A stretch of 64,000 nt of DNA from Litoditis marina (Eukaryota; Nematoda; Chromadorea; Rhabditida; Rhabditidae), in contig OZ038433.1 of NCBI GenBank assembly GCA_964036275.1, positions 46,257,097-46,321,096 of the forward strand. The letters run 5' to 3'. Each line of letters opens with the position of its first letter. The first letter of the stretch is position 1. Below, piece by piece: positions 50,201-60,800 of this stretch. The notes under the pieces are model-generated. The model made no database searches and was not told the DNA's origin. It saw nothing but the letters and a program-made list of their open reading frames with translations. The position numbers and the translations under genes were made by a program.

Positions 50201-52608
50201 ATAAGCTTCCCCAATCCAAAAAGCACGGTTAGAAATGAGGAGGAATATAAAAATAAACAAGTTTAAACTTCACGCAAAGGTTTAAGGTAAGGACAAAAGT
50301 AATTCAGAAGAATAACACCAAAACTGTCAATGTCTTTAGTTGTATATTAGTATTTCAGGTATATAAACTACATGTAAGAAGGTTCTGCTGCTCTATCTAC
50401 CATAAACCATCTGAATGTTTCAGTATGTTAATTGGCTTACTATATCCGAAGTCGGTTCGTACGACTTCTTCCTATAAGTAAACCACACACAATTGAATCG
50501 TTGGCAGCATTGAGTTTATGGTTGATAAAATCATTTTAAATATGAGAGGTGAAACATTTGACTACCTTCGTTTGCTTTCAACTCCTCCTCACAATACTGT
50601 TTTGCGGCAGCCGTGAATCTGTCATCCTGCGTTAGTTTTACCTAGAGAGTAAAAAAATGTTCAAAGTTATTTAATAATCAATTGCTTTTTAGTTGCTTTT
50701 TAGACTGGAAAACTCCTCGTTTTTCCACACTCTCGCAGAAAAGTCGTTCAAAGGACACAGCGCCAGCTGGTTAATCCTCAATTTCTCACATTTTTGGCGT
50801 TTTTGCCGGAATACTGTAATTACCTCAATATAGGAGGTATGGGGTCTTTTCTGGTTTTTTTGTAGTTGTAGTTTGATTCCAAAGGGCGAGGCATCGACAT
50901 TTCTGGGCGTTGGAAGTGGTGGACATTTCTACTGTGTTTACCGCCCAGTATGAATCTTTTATCATATGAATAGTCAAAAGAGCTTTGTATGAACACATAA
51001 AAGACCCCGTATATCAATATTACAAATCAAATGAATCCAACACCCACTTTGAACTGCCAGACGAGTTTCTCGCACTGCTGTGTCAGTGTTTCGGACTCGC
51101 TTTGTCCGGCGTCCTGGAGACATTCCAATATGGACATGTCACTCTTCAGGTCCACGCTGTCCTGTAATTTTGAGAAGAATATAAATTATTTCTTATCTTG
51201 TCTAAATTTCCTGAATCATTCTGGTATCTAATAGTTTTTCTATGCTTTAAATATTTTTCCTCTCACTCCAACCTGTATAAATGTTTTTTTCACTACAAAT
51301 ACTTCAGACAGTATGAAAAACTAGAACGAAGCCTATTTTCCAATTGACTTTCTAAAACGGAACATAATCGTATCATCTGTTGTATTTGTAGTTTGATCCC
51401 TCTGTAATTCGAATGTAGTTGATGTTCGCACTACATCCGTAACCCTTTATAGGAAACGTGCGACGCTGAGGTGCGAATTCCGATATGGTTTGATTGTCGT
51501 AACCGGTTTTTGATCACCAAAAGTCCAGAAATCGGTTACCCCTCAAACTGAGGTAAAATATAGTATTGCTCAGGTAACCTGAGAGAGGGTTACCAAAAAA
51601 CCGGTTAGACAAAGAATGTTCTAACCTTATTACACAATCTGTGAATGTCCTCTTTGCAGGCCTCGAAACTCATCAAATGTTCGGCCTCCGAATCAGGTGC
51701 ACTGTAAAGGAAGATGAAAATAAAAGAAATACAAGAGAGAGAGATGGAAAGATGGAGTGAGAGAGTAAGAGAGAGAAATAGGAAAGAGCGAGAGATGAAG
51801 TAACTGTAGAGGTAAGAGGAGCGCTAGAAATAGAGAGGAAGATAACGGAGAGAAAAAAGAGAGAGAGACAGAGAAGAAGGGGAGAAATTCAAAATAATCA
51901 AGAAAAAGAAGTGCCAACTTGTGTCCAATGTTTTACAAAGACTTCAAATGGACAACTCACTTGACGGGGGCATTGTTGTTCTGAGGAACTGGAGGATTCT
52001 GTGCATTTGGCACGGGCTCGTCACCTGCAATTACAGTTATTTTCTAATTGTGGACTCTGATTTGCGTTCCATCGTGTTTCTCACAAAGTTGGCCACAACA
52101 CTAATCACAAATAAAACATTTCACAACAGAAACTCACGGAAACTGAAACGACCACCTGTAAAGTCGATGTATTTTTTAAGTATGAAATGGATATTTTGTG
52201 AAGAAAGCGTTACGGTGTATGTGTCCCTCGGTGTTTGTAGGTGGATTTAGATGTGTTTTGGTCTTTTGGTAGAAACTTCTCAACCACGGCGTGTGTGGAG
52301 ATCACACTACAACAAAGACTTGTTCTATCCCTATACTAGTTATTTCCACCAATTTATGACCCTCTACCGTAATATGCTCAAACGTAAAGATCAAAGTTTG
52401 GCATGTTGATCTTTGTGAGTCTCTCCAAATTGTGTTACTCTCTCCAGCACCTTCACTACTACAAACTCAGAAAATTTGTCGAATCGTTCATCAGAAAAAG
52501 CCTCCTCAATATTCAACGGAGTACTGTGGAAGGACATTTGTGAAACCGAGTATACTCACCTCTTGCGAGTGCGATGGCGGAAACCGCAATGAGAAATAGT
52601 ATTCTCAT
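26264..52608 (-). CDS. GLG1: Golgi apparatus protein 1 homologue (cysteine-rich Golgi membrane protein), 1161 aa
   Basis: Complete in 36 phase-consistent exons: 52608-52560, 52024-51961, 51701-51626, 51161-51048, 50641-50566, 50043-49939, 49671-49528, 49158-48983, 48852-48766, 48414-48320, 47934-47838, 47608-47504, 47194-47114, 46707-46645, 46325-46256, 45580-45474, 45193-45117, 44830-44719, 44433-44296, 43807-43739, 43373-43278, 42962-42903, 42376-42231, 41363-41243, 32966-32890, 32380-32316, 32081-32005, 30933-30811, 30530-30454, 29820-29679, 28984-28874, 28453-28370, 27645-27528, 27114-27008, 26742-26674, 26371-26264. Residues 1-15 are a signal peptide (MRILFLIAVSAIALA). The lumenal part is a long chain of Cys-rich GLG1 repeats, e.g. 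LECLIDKVVKSSKDQQD, MECRHEVMRLAEI, DWHLDRPLFFACRADRE, VMECLMANK, YKFQKACQADIEKNCKDHG. A TM helix follows at about 1131-1149, then the tail CGRVTKRTHQELKNR, closely like the vertebrate GLG1 end. Length matches the human protein (about 1180 aa). GLG1 family members reside in the Golgi and bind growth factors and glycoprotein ligands. The exon 29 donor is anomalous (see findings). Intron 24 is 8.3 kb and full of repeats. Confidence 0.95.
27129..27262 (+). mobile_element. MITE family A, full copy (134 bp)
   Basis: TATACTGTTAGTCAATTGC at the left, TTCAATTCACTTCTAGTATA at the right; middle GCAGAACTCAGGAACGTGCC. It lies in GLG1 intron 33, 15 bp upstream (minus sense) of exon 34. Confidence 0.85.
27690..27756 (-). 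repeat. tRNA-like sequence (tRNA-derived repeat or pseudogene)
   Basis: On the minus strand it runs from CTCTCGTAGCGTAGTGGATA to a GGTTCGATTCC box B and closes with GGCGAGAG. The ends pair and both internal promoter boxes are recognisable. At 67 nt, with a 10-nt anticodon loop and a T-arm mismatch, it does not fold as a normal tRNA. Confidence 0.4.
29473..29678 (+). mobile_element. MITE family C copy abutting GLG1 exon 30
   Basis: Left end GTATAGTTTGTTCCACTC; right end GAAAGAGAGTATAC. The interior (TATGCTCAAACTCCCAGATA, TCAGAAAAAGCCTCCTGAAT, TACTGTAGAAGGATAT) is shared with the other copies. The terminal GTATAC (29673-29678) is exactly the splice donor of GLG1 exon 30 (29679-29820). Confidence 0.75.
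29935..30079. repeat. Inverted repeat, 36-bp arms
   Basis: Arm 29935-29970 (GATCTCGGCATCTTCATCCC then ATCCTGCGCCTC) is nearly the reverse complement of 30045-30079 (GAGACGCAGGATGGGATGAA then GGTGCCGGGATCTTC). A related half occurs at 63635-63710. It lies in GLG1 intron 29. Confidence 0.7.
30122..30184 (-). repeat. tRNA-like sequence (SINE or pseudogene)
   Basis: The minus strand has a box-A-like GTCAATTGGTTAACGTTGGG and, 28 nt on, a box-B-like GCGTTCAATCCCCGC. This arrangement suggests a tRNA-derived repeat. The acceptor stem is not clean. Confidence 0.35.
30321..30372. repeat. Inverted-repeat element D, short copy
   Basis: TTTGGTAACCCGTTTTTCAG at the left faces GGTTATCAAAAACCGGTT at the right. 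A longer relative lies at 51501-51606. Confidence 0.5.
30959..31014. mobile_element. MITE family B copy (56 bp)
   Basis: Perfect terminal inverted repeats TTGTAGTTTGATC and GATCAAACTACAA enclose about 30 bp. The same ends recur at 54150-54211, 49452-49495, 27919-27988 and 63340-63413, and single ends at many other intronic sites. Confidence 0.7.
31099..31731. mobile_element. 633-bp TIR element with TTA target duplication
   Basis: Ends GGCAGGGTCCATA and TATGGACCCTGCC are perfect 13-bp inverted repeats. They are flanked on both sides by TTA (31096-31098 and 31732-31734), the 3-bp duplication typical of PIF/Harbinger elements. Inside both ends are runs of GCGTATTACGC-type repeats. No coding capacity: a non-autonomous element in GLG1 intron 27. 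Confidence 0.85.
32204..32305. repeat. (GA)n microsatellite
   Basis: Uninterrupted GA from about 32212 to 32256, then GAGAAGAGAG-type purine. In GLG1 intron 26; on the transcribed minus strand this is a polypyrimidine tract. Confidence 0.9.
33604..40770. mobile_element. Possible large repeat-rich insertion in GLG1 intron 24
   Basis: The left border region GTGTTTTAGTGCCGCCGCG and the inverted right border GGTTTTACGCTACTCC are loosely alike, and both are followed inward by GC hairpins (GTGCGC-GCA-GCGCAC at 33634-33648; CAGCCGC-TGC-GCGGCTG at 33670-33686; GCGCG-CTA-CGCGC near 40711-40723). The interior is a 149-bp satellite and then DNA with repeated GCGCGCCGCGCAAA-like clusters. That makes one insertion of about 7.2 kb plausible, but the borders are not proven and no transposase or helicase is seen. 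Confidence 0.35.
33741..37440. repeat. 149-bp satellite with short-unit higher-order structure
   Basis: The unit runs GGCTGATTTTTCCAAATGTT ... ACATAAGGGTCCCCCACATG ... TTTTTTGACTCCGAATC, with starts 149 bp apart in the left half. On the right, 149-bp units alternate with truncated units of about 69 bp joined at oligo-T (35275-35420, 35712-35850, 36300-36440, 37030-37170). Copies differ by a few bases, so it is older than the 74-bp array. Open frames of 61-72 codons on the minus strand are by-products of the repeat, since 149 is not a multiple of 3. Confidence 0.95.
37441..41242. other. Non-coding intron 24 DNA, GC-hairpin-rich
   Basis: Right part of the 8.3-kb GLG1 intron. Short open frames are present on both strands (the longest 145 codons at 39337-39774), none recognisable. 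A tRNA-like stretch lies at 39100-39172 on the minus strand (AGCATAGCGGTTGCG, then GGGTTCGATCCTG). GC palindromes recur at 37590, 39645, 39825, 39965, 40255, 40430 and 40710. Confidence 0.5.
41517..41786 (+). mobile_element. MITE family C, copy of about 270 bp
   Basis: Left GTATAGTTTGTTCCACCC, right GGTGAAACGGACTATAC. The interior has CTCTACAGTAATCTGATCAA and TTACTGTAGAAGGACATCG plus a TTAAACTTAAAC run not found in the others. In GLG1 intron 23. Confidence 0.75.
45764..45909. repeat. Local direct duplication, 37-bp arms
   Basis: ACAGTGGTTTACTCCGGCAG followed by ATGTGTCACTCTTACAT occurs at 45764-45800 and again at 45873-45909, 109 bp apart. In GLG1 intron 15. Confidence 0.8.
46827..47055. mobile_element. 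MITE family C, diverged copy
   Basis: TATAGTCTGTTTCAC and GTGAAACAGACTATA are perfect 15-bp terminal inverted repeats. The interior is diverged but keeps the AATAACCCTCAACAGCATAT block. In GLG1 intron 13. Confidence 0.8.
48036..48223. repeat. Inverted-repeat element with a 24-bp perfect palindrome
   Basis: 48059-48082 reads TTTAGGTACCCC then its exact reverse complement GGGGTACCTAAA. The outer flanks AAAGGAGGGCAGAATGGAAA and CTCCTTTCTGTCCCCCTTT are loosely inverted, suggesting a small TIR element in GLG1 intron 10. Confidence 0.6.
49452..49495. mobile_element. MITE family B copy (44 bp)
   Basis: TTGTAGTTTAA and TTAAACTACAA ends facing each other around a 22-bp centre, in GLG1 intron 7. Confidence 0.6.
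51501..51606. repeat. Inverted-repeat element D, long copy
   Basis: AACCGGTTTTTGATCACC at the left faces GGTTACCAAAAAACCGGTT at the right; inner arms CCCTCAAACTGAGGT and CTCAGGTAACCTGAG also fold. In GLG1 intron 3, 20 bp from exon 3. Confidence 0.6.
52332..52555 (+). mobile_element. MITE family C copy abutting GLG1 exon 1
   Basis: Left TATACTAGTTATTTCCACC, right TTGTGAAACCGAGTATAC. The interior matches the 29473 copy (TAATATGCTCAAACG, TCAGAAAAAGCCTCCTCAAT). Its right end falls inside the splice donor of GLG1 exon 1 (exon 52608-52560; donor reads GTGAGTATAC). Confidence 0.75.
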
Positions 52609-54149
52609 GATTCCCCCGCTCTTCGGCACACCGGACTGGTAACCTGCACACAGCTTAGTTATATGTTTCATGTAACATTCAGATGATGGAACGAAAGCAA
52701 ATTAGTAACGTAGGTAGTACAGATAAAATGATAAGAAAACGGAAGTGACTATAAATTTTCATTCAAAACTGATTTATACTCCGGACAATTTTCAATTTTT
52801 ACTGACATTACATTTATAAAGAAAAATGAGACTGACAAATGAAGTGGATAATTCCAAGTGGATAACTTGCAGGTGTCGCTTTTTATAAATCTTTTCACCG
52901 AAAATTTTGTTCCACAAGTGAAAACGTGGCGCAGTGTCTCTTATGCGAAGAAGAACACAAATAAATTGGGTCAAGTCAAGATTAAATGAAAACCGAACAC
53001 TTTTGAAATTAACAGTAGTTGAAACTATGAAAAAACTCGTTTTTGGTGAAATGTTTAATATTGCCCATCAATGTTTGCCATAAAAACTGAACTTTTTAAA
53101 ATAGAACTTTATAGTCTAAATATTCGATACAGTAATACATGCGAGAAAGTATCCGAGAAAAATTACCAAAGATATATCACTGGTATCACTTTCACTGAGA
53201 TCAGAGCATAAAAATGGTGAATTCTCAAAATATCGCGTTCTGTTTCATTATTTCGGTCAAAGGTTGGATGATAACTATAAAACCGTGTTGGTTGGGGGTA
53301 ATACTTGTTAATCTATTGAAATCAATTATTATGAAGGGACGTGTTTGGTGAAAAATAGGTCATCGAAGCGAGTATGTACACGCCACACAAACATTCGAAG
53401 GAAAAGAAGACTGAGAGTAGAGAAGGAGAGAGAAAGAGAGATGAGAGACGCCAGACGGCAAAGGCCGTCGAGTATTGACCGCGTTCAACGGGCCAGGCCA
53501 CGTCACACTACTAGTACGGAATTATTCTATATTCAAAATAAAACAACGTGTTACAAATGAAAATACATTAGAAGCACATTGTTATGTGTCGACGATAATG
53601 TTTGGATGATTACTTGAACTTACTGAGTTGAAGAAACTCCCATTTTTTTATATTAACAAAATTCTCCAAATTTTTGTTTTCAATCCTAATTATGATTCAT
53701 GAAAACTTCAACAATTGTGTCAGGTACTCAAAATAATAGAGCGAGAAAGAAAATACAAACTTCGTTATTCTTAACTTTTTGAATTTTCTAGGACTTCAAA
53801 TCACAACTAAGCTGATAGTGCTTGCTTGGCTGGTGTTATAAACTGGGCACAGTTATAGGATTTGTCAAACCATTGTGGACACCGTACCATCGAATTTGTA
53901 TGGGACGGGGTTTGGCGAGCGGCCAGTTCGTCTGCGTATCATTGATCTACTCACTCTCTCAATCGCTGGCCCCTCTGCTGTCTTTATGGGGAAAATGGCG
54001 ACTATACTACAAGATGCAACTGCAGTACGTACGTGAAACGGTATAAAACATAATCAAGTATGTACTTCCACGTGAAACTAACAGATTTTTCTGATAGAGT
54101 AATCCTTCACCTAAAATGCTGAACCAATATAATGAATAACCAAATAATC

Positions 54150-54211
54150 TTGTAGTTTGATTAGCGCTATAATTTTCTAGTTTGAACAGAGAAGTAGCGA
54201 TCAAACTACAA
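54150..54211. mobile_element. MITE family B copy (62 bp)
   Basis: Ends TTGTAGTTTGAT and ATCAAACTACAA are perfect inverted repeats. Lies between HACL1 and GLG1. Confidence 0.75.
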
Positions 54212-54708
54212 ATTTTATTTAAACTATTGGCTAAATTGGAGTTGTGAGCTTGATATATCGCTCAAAACTTCAAATGAATAAAGATATTTCTTCTATTTTC
54301 AAGATTCATTCCCGCGGGATCAAACTACAAACACAGAAGATCAAATCGGTACACAAAAACGTATAGTTTTGTTCAACGTCATTCAGACCCAGAATATCAT
54401 CTCACAATCGATGAAATTAATTCAGTGAACTACTCACGCCCAATTGGTCTGCTTCCCGAATTGTCCGGAATCATCAACAGAGTTTGAAACATTCAGATGA
54501 CTTAGTTGTCAAGTGCAAAACAAAACGGTAAAGAGTAGATTATAGTGTTTGTTTCCGAATTCCATTTAATGGATTCTAGTATAGCAAAACACGGTTTTGT
54601 CAATATCCTTTTTTTTCTATTGTCGTTTGCGAGGTTGATTTTCACTGTCTAATTGCCAGATAACAATTCCTGTTTGTGAGCCCACTAGTTAATAAATATC
54701 TTTATCAG

Positions 54709-54714
54709 TTTATT
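54709..54714 (-). terminator. Poly(A) signal of HACL1
   Basis: TTTATT on the plus strand reads AATAAA on the minus strand, 93 bp past the HACL1 stop. Confidence 0.55.
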
Positions 54715-54806
54715 TACAGTATTTCTCATCTGAATAAGTGACACAAATCTAATTGAAAGGCCAACAAACAAAACCATCAAATACTATATCAAGTATGTAT
54801 CTTATT

Positions 54807-57800
54807 TCACATTTTGGCTCTAGTAAGCCAGGGATGAGCCTGTGCTTTTCTTTCTGAATCTGTCGAAATCAATACGTTGATAAGACTTGGTCCATCCTTC
54901 TTATCAAAGGCCTGAAACATTGACATGCAGTAAAATTGAAAAATCATTGCTGCAAAATATAAAATTCATTGTCCAATATTTAAACGAGAAACAAAAGTGC
55001 TTGAACAAAGCAGAAATACACCAATTCGATGCCAAATCATGACGCTAAATATCCGACTTCATTCGTTGATTTTTTTCGTACAGATTTTGGTCCAAGTTTC
55101 GTACCGAAAACTTTTATAGTTTCGAATTTTTACCTTTTTGAGTGCTCCATCGATTTCGGGTACAGTCTTTACCAGATAACCGACTCCCCCAAGAGCCTTG
55201 CACATCTCATCGTAGCGGCACTCGGCACTCAGAGAAAGCACCGGGTACCTGTAATTATTCCAATTCGATTATTTGAAAGTTTCCTGAGAACGTTTGATTT
55301 CTGGTTTACTGACTCCCAATAGATACAATGTTCATGCAAAACAAAACAAATGGGTGATATCGAGTTAGTGTACTGACTGGTTCTACAAGAATATTCTGAA
55401 ACGGTCGGAATAGAAAGCTTAAATAATGTCTTCGAAATAGGTTGGAAACTGTGGTTCAGTTTCTCGGAGTTTGTCTTTTTCAGGTTTGGAGTTACAGCGA
55501 CCTTGAAAAGCCGTGAACATAATCTACGGATGAAAGAACAAACATTGTTTCAAACGCCTAGGTTAAAAATGTTTGCGAACAAAAAACTACGTAGCATTGT
55601 TTTGTTACATTGATGAGTATAACATGTACTCTGGAATACTAAAATAGCTTGAATCAAGTGTTTCAATGGTGCAGCTTTTGAGATGACAAAACGTACTGCA
55701 ACGTGGGGTCTCCCTCAATGGAGTCCATATCTTCCGGTAGCAGTCCCCGGTAGATGCCACTGTTGTTGAGAACTACCGTTACCACTGGCAGTTTGTATCT
55801 GGAAATAAAAACAAATACTGAAATTGACGGAAAAAGTACCCGTAATTGAAAGGACAAGTGTTTGCTATACTACTTTCTGAGAATATTGATAATATTGGAT
55901 GCAGGGAAAAAAGCTAAAAACACTAACGATATTTCGAACTTTACACGTTATAATGAGAATGATCTTACTCAAGTATATGAAGAATGAGGTATTAGAGGAC
56001 TTTTGATAAACAACGAATGTAACATGAATAAGCTAAATAGGAATCAGTGATCTACCGTGCGATAGTTTCGAGTTCCATGCCGGAAAAGCCGAACGCGCTG
56101 TCTCCCTGGACCACGAGAACCTAGAATTTCGGGACTTTGGAGGAGAGTTGAGGTCAGTCTGAGTCACTCAAATTGGCGCATTGTCTCGTACTTAGTATAT
56201 AAAACCTCCGGTATCATCGTCAACTGTTCACTAACACCAATTTCAAGAGATCCCGGACTGAGTTGGCGTATAACGGAAATATGTGCTATAATACTAAATA
56301 ATAATCGAATTTTCCAAATTTTCGAAGAAAAAAAACACTCTTTCATAAAGTATTTTGATCTCGACGTTCTTCTGTTTTTGTTGAACATCGAACGAATCTT
56401 AAAAGGAAAAACTGAATGTTAGAGAAACAGGGAGTTTCCAGCTAACGCAGGCACGATGATCTCGAGACCTCTCGCGAAATCTCACCACTTTACGAGATAC
56501 ACCTTGATACCTCGAAATAACCAAACCCGCTGGTTTCACAATCTGTTAACCGCTTCTCAACGCGCCAGGTATTGAGCAATATTGAATGGTAACACTGTTA
56601 AAGGGACCGTTTCTCTATAAATTGGATCGATTAAAAAAACATGAAGTGTTAAGATACCGCTTTGAAAGTGTACTGATGGTCCCTTGCTTTTAAACAAATA
56701 AAGAAAAATGGAAATAAATCGAGAACCAAGGCTTTTATGAGCCAAACTATCTTAAAGAGGGGCTGCATTGAATGTTCAAATAAAAGATCGAACTGAGACA
56801 GTTCGATATATATCCTTTTCTTACTGGAATGTCCGATTCAAAGTTCTATTTTCCAAATTTCACCAATTTTTTGCTTACTGTCAGAGACGCAGAGGATGAT
56901 TTGGAGTGAATGAATATTGATTGCGCGCACTTCTCTGACTCTCGTGCCTTTTCGGCTAACGCCGTTAGCCAAATTCGGCATTCAATGCAGCCCCCCTTTA
57001 AGGGTTACTGTATCGCAGAACTTTTGGTCAAAACATGGATTCGGTTTTACTACACACAACTTCAACCTTAATTAAACCAAAAAGAGGCATAGATAACTAA
57101 AACACTTTTAAATATGTCAGTTGTTACGTGATTGAATTTATGATACGTTTCACGGACGTTTTAATGCGGACAATTTGTGCGCGTCTCCATGAAAATAGGT
57201 ACGTGCTGTGGCTTCCGTGTTGTGGACGTACTCAAATTTGCTCAAAAACGACCCAGGTTGCGGAATTTTCACTAATTCAGACTGTTTTGTCCATTTTTCG
57301 TCCCCATGTGTCCACTGATAACTGAAATTATCAAATAAAAGAGGTACGGTCCCTTTAAAGCTAGTCGGAAATGTGCCTTTGTGTTGGGGGAATGTTTTAT
57401 GACCTTTGTATTGAGGGCATGATCTCTGACCTTTGTATTGGGAGAGTGATCTCTGCAGTAGAGAGCGGCAGCCATCGCGTACCCCTGTCCAACTCCCATT
57501 GTACCTGAAAGGAGAGAAGGTTGCGAAGATAATCATGACTAGTGAACGAGGAGACGGAGAGAAAGAGAGAGACAAAGAAAAAGAAAAGAGAGAGGATAAG
57601 AGAACTGCTAGTCTGACCGAATGTTCCAGCATCTAGTCTTCTTCTGGGCAGATCAGAGGGCATCATGGTCCTCCCGATATCCATGGTATTCGCCCCCTCA
57701 TTGATCACCAGAACGTCGTTCTTCGACAAGAAGTCACGGATCTGGAACACAGTTTCATATATAAACGCTGGTTCTACGTAGTAATACGACTGTGTGTAAA

Positions 57801-60800
57801 TCAAACCAAATGAGTGGTCAATTGCTATGATCAACATAAGTGATTTGTAATTTGAACTCATTCGAAGCTAAAATGCACGAAGTTCGAAAACGAAGCAGCG
57901 GAAAAGCAACAAATTCAGCATAACACACCATATTGACCGGCTTTGAAAAAAAACAATTTCTAAAAGAACGGATGAACATGTCATATCGTCATTCGCACTG
58001 CACCATCGTGTACAGTTTCAACGATTAGATGATTTTGATTATTTCAGATTTAACAGGCGTGTTCTTTTCGACCATAACTTCGCCCAGTACGAAAGAAACG
58101 CAAGAAATACGAATTACCGGTGTCAAAGAAAACTAGATAAGAACTACTGTGCGTTCTGTGACTTCTGTGACAGTTGTGACCAAAAACACCATGTTTATCA
58201 TCCTGGTGAAAAGTTCAAGTGATAAACTTCATCAGTAATTCATGTTTTGCATACCTGAATCAAAACTCTTGTTCAACATTCGAACCACTGAGATGAAGTC
58301 CCTAGTTCATAGAATAAGCGATGATCAACGCTCTCTTGTAAACATCTTGTACATTCAATATACACTTATATGAGAATCATTTCATCTAACCTTGTAATGA
58401 ATTAGTGATTTATTTTTCACTATTTTTTGTTGTGTACTATATGCGCAATCGTTCTAAAACTCACGGGAGTGTACGCGGCATAGTAGTTGAGAGGAGTAGA
58501 GTGGTCGGCAGCCATAGCTTCCACTGTATTTCTACAAATAAGGATAATTTCGAATAATTCAACTGGAAACATTTCCTCTAAAATCTAACTCAGAAAGGAA
58601 TAGACTCAATGAAAGTGGATCAAAACAGTGAATAATATTGTTCTTCAGTAGTGTTTTTGTAGGTTAATCGCAGTCCTTCCTGATGTAGATATGAAGTTCT
58701 GCTGTGTCGAAATTTGAACCACAGCAGGATTTTGGCGAATTTTATTTCACGGGCACAGTCTCATTTATGTCTCCACTAGAAATACTTAATTAGTTTTCCA
58801 AACGTTGAGAAACAATATTCCATCTGTTCTTCATAGTTGAATTTTAGCGACAACTGAATGTTTCACGTGTTTCACGTGACTAGATGTTTCACCAAGTTTA
58901 CCTGTTCTTCTCTGCATTCGAGCGCAGGTCGGTAAACCATTGGCTGTTCTCATTGAACTTCCAATCTTCCAAATGCGAAGTTAGCTGCAAAACAAAGGTT
59001 GCATTGATTTTTCAGAAAAATGTTTCACTCCACACTCCAAGGTTTTAGGCAGAGCACTCAACCTCATTATTTTGGCTGGAATTCTCAAAAAGCTTGGCTA
59101 TATTTTGAGAGTGAAATCTTGTGTGCGAAACTCAGGAGTTCAACTTACGTTCTCAGAAAAAATTAACCGAAAAACAGGATAATTGAAGCAAACTAACGCT
59201 AGACAATGTCTCTCCAATATCCCCGAGAAGGGGAACAGTTGTCGGCAAATTCTGATGGAACTCCTCTGGGGAAAGCTCTATCTGAATAACACAAATGAGG
59301 TTATATTGAAATAGAAGCAGAGATAAATTTCTAAAATACACTACTAGCAATATTTATTCAAAAACAAAAATCATGTTGAAAGAAATACAAATGTTCAATC
59401 TTATCCACCAAATAAAGGCAAACATTGTCAATTTACGCAGAACTAAACAAGGGTGGTTCGTTGTAAAATATCGACTTCGATCAGTACATGTAATTTTTTT
59501 GCAAACCAAGTAAATAAGTAAGGTAAATAAGTAAAGCAAAAGAGCAGTAAGTTGCACTATTTTATTTGGTTTGATTTTGTTCTTGTTTCAGTGTATGTTT
59601 ATGTCTTATATGGCGAACAGCTCTTTGAGTGTTGTTTTCTTATTTTGTGGACCAGCTTCTCGGTTGATTAGGTTGGGTACCTGAATGACTTTAACATTCT
59701 TCCCGAACCGCGGTGGGAGGCCGAAGTGGAGCATCCAGTTAAGACGCGCTCCGATCAGAACCACACAGTCCGTGTCACGAAGGGCCATCGAACGGGCGGG
59801 GGCCACCGACCTACAGAGAAAAATACGCTCTCTCTATCTCTATCTCTCTTTCTTTCTCTCTTCATTCATATCTCTCTTCCCTCTCACCACCTCTCGCTGT
59901 CGAGTATTTACCACGTGACATAGAACAACCATTTACAGAAATGACCAGTTTTCTGTTGTAACCTGGTGGAAGTTTAACTTGCTATGTGCACCAATCTCTT
60001 ATCCAGCCCACCTTCAAAGTGCATTCTGAGAGATAATGGAATAAATCTTTGTCAGTTATTTATATACTTGTGTTTGTAGAGTTTACCTTGTGTTTTAGGT
60101 CAAAATGCACAAGTTATGACTAGGTGATTGTCTTTGTCGACATAATCCCTTGGGCCCCGTATTCGGCATGAAATCTCTATTCACATACTAGAAGTTTCCA
60201 ATCGTTCATGTGTTTCATCCATGCTCGAATGAACAGTTTTTAGTTTCGAGTACATTGGAGTGGCTTTCCATAGAAGTTTGCTATATAACCACACCGGACT
60301 ACCCACCTGGGATGTCTATCCGTACAAACCCCTTTCCCTCCGGGAGTAGCCAGCCAGGGAAGTCCGGATCGGGTCAGAAACTGCTGAACCATAGTGGGAC
60401 CACGCTCGGACCACGCCGCTCCTATAATATTTGTACTTTGATGTTTCTGCATTCGCGTTGTGGGACCGACGGTGGCTCTCGTACTCCAACTTCTGATGCA
60501 AGCAGAAAATCTGTTTGTAAAATGTTAAATTCTCTGAAACTGCTCTCGAACACAAGAAAAAACCATGAAATAATGATACCCTTTCCGACAATGACCAGTG
60601 GTCTCTTGGCCTCCTTAATTGTGTCGATGGCACTCCGAATGACGGTGGTAGGCGGCAGGGAAACCGGGGCGGGCAGGGGCACTTTGGCAGGGTAACTAGA
60701 ATACAGGGAGTGACTAAATAAGTTCGTAGTTTGAGCTCTCAGGAGGCACAAATTTCCACAATCAGACACGTAGTGATAAGGTTATTAGAGCTGTAGTTTG

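Larger units (their letters stand above)
52609..54806. other. Intergenic region: GLG1 promoter side and HACL1 3' flank
   Basis: Upstream of the GLG1 ATG a weak acceptor (TGTGCAG, minus strand, 52644-52650) might take a spliced leader. Plus-strand open frames at 53345-53560 and 53822-54046 are not recognisable. A family-B element lies at 54150-54211. Confidence 0.5.
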
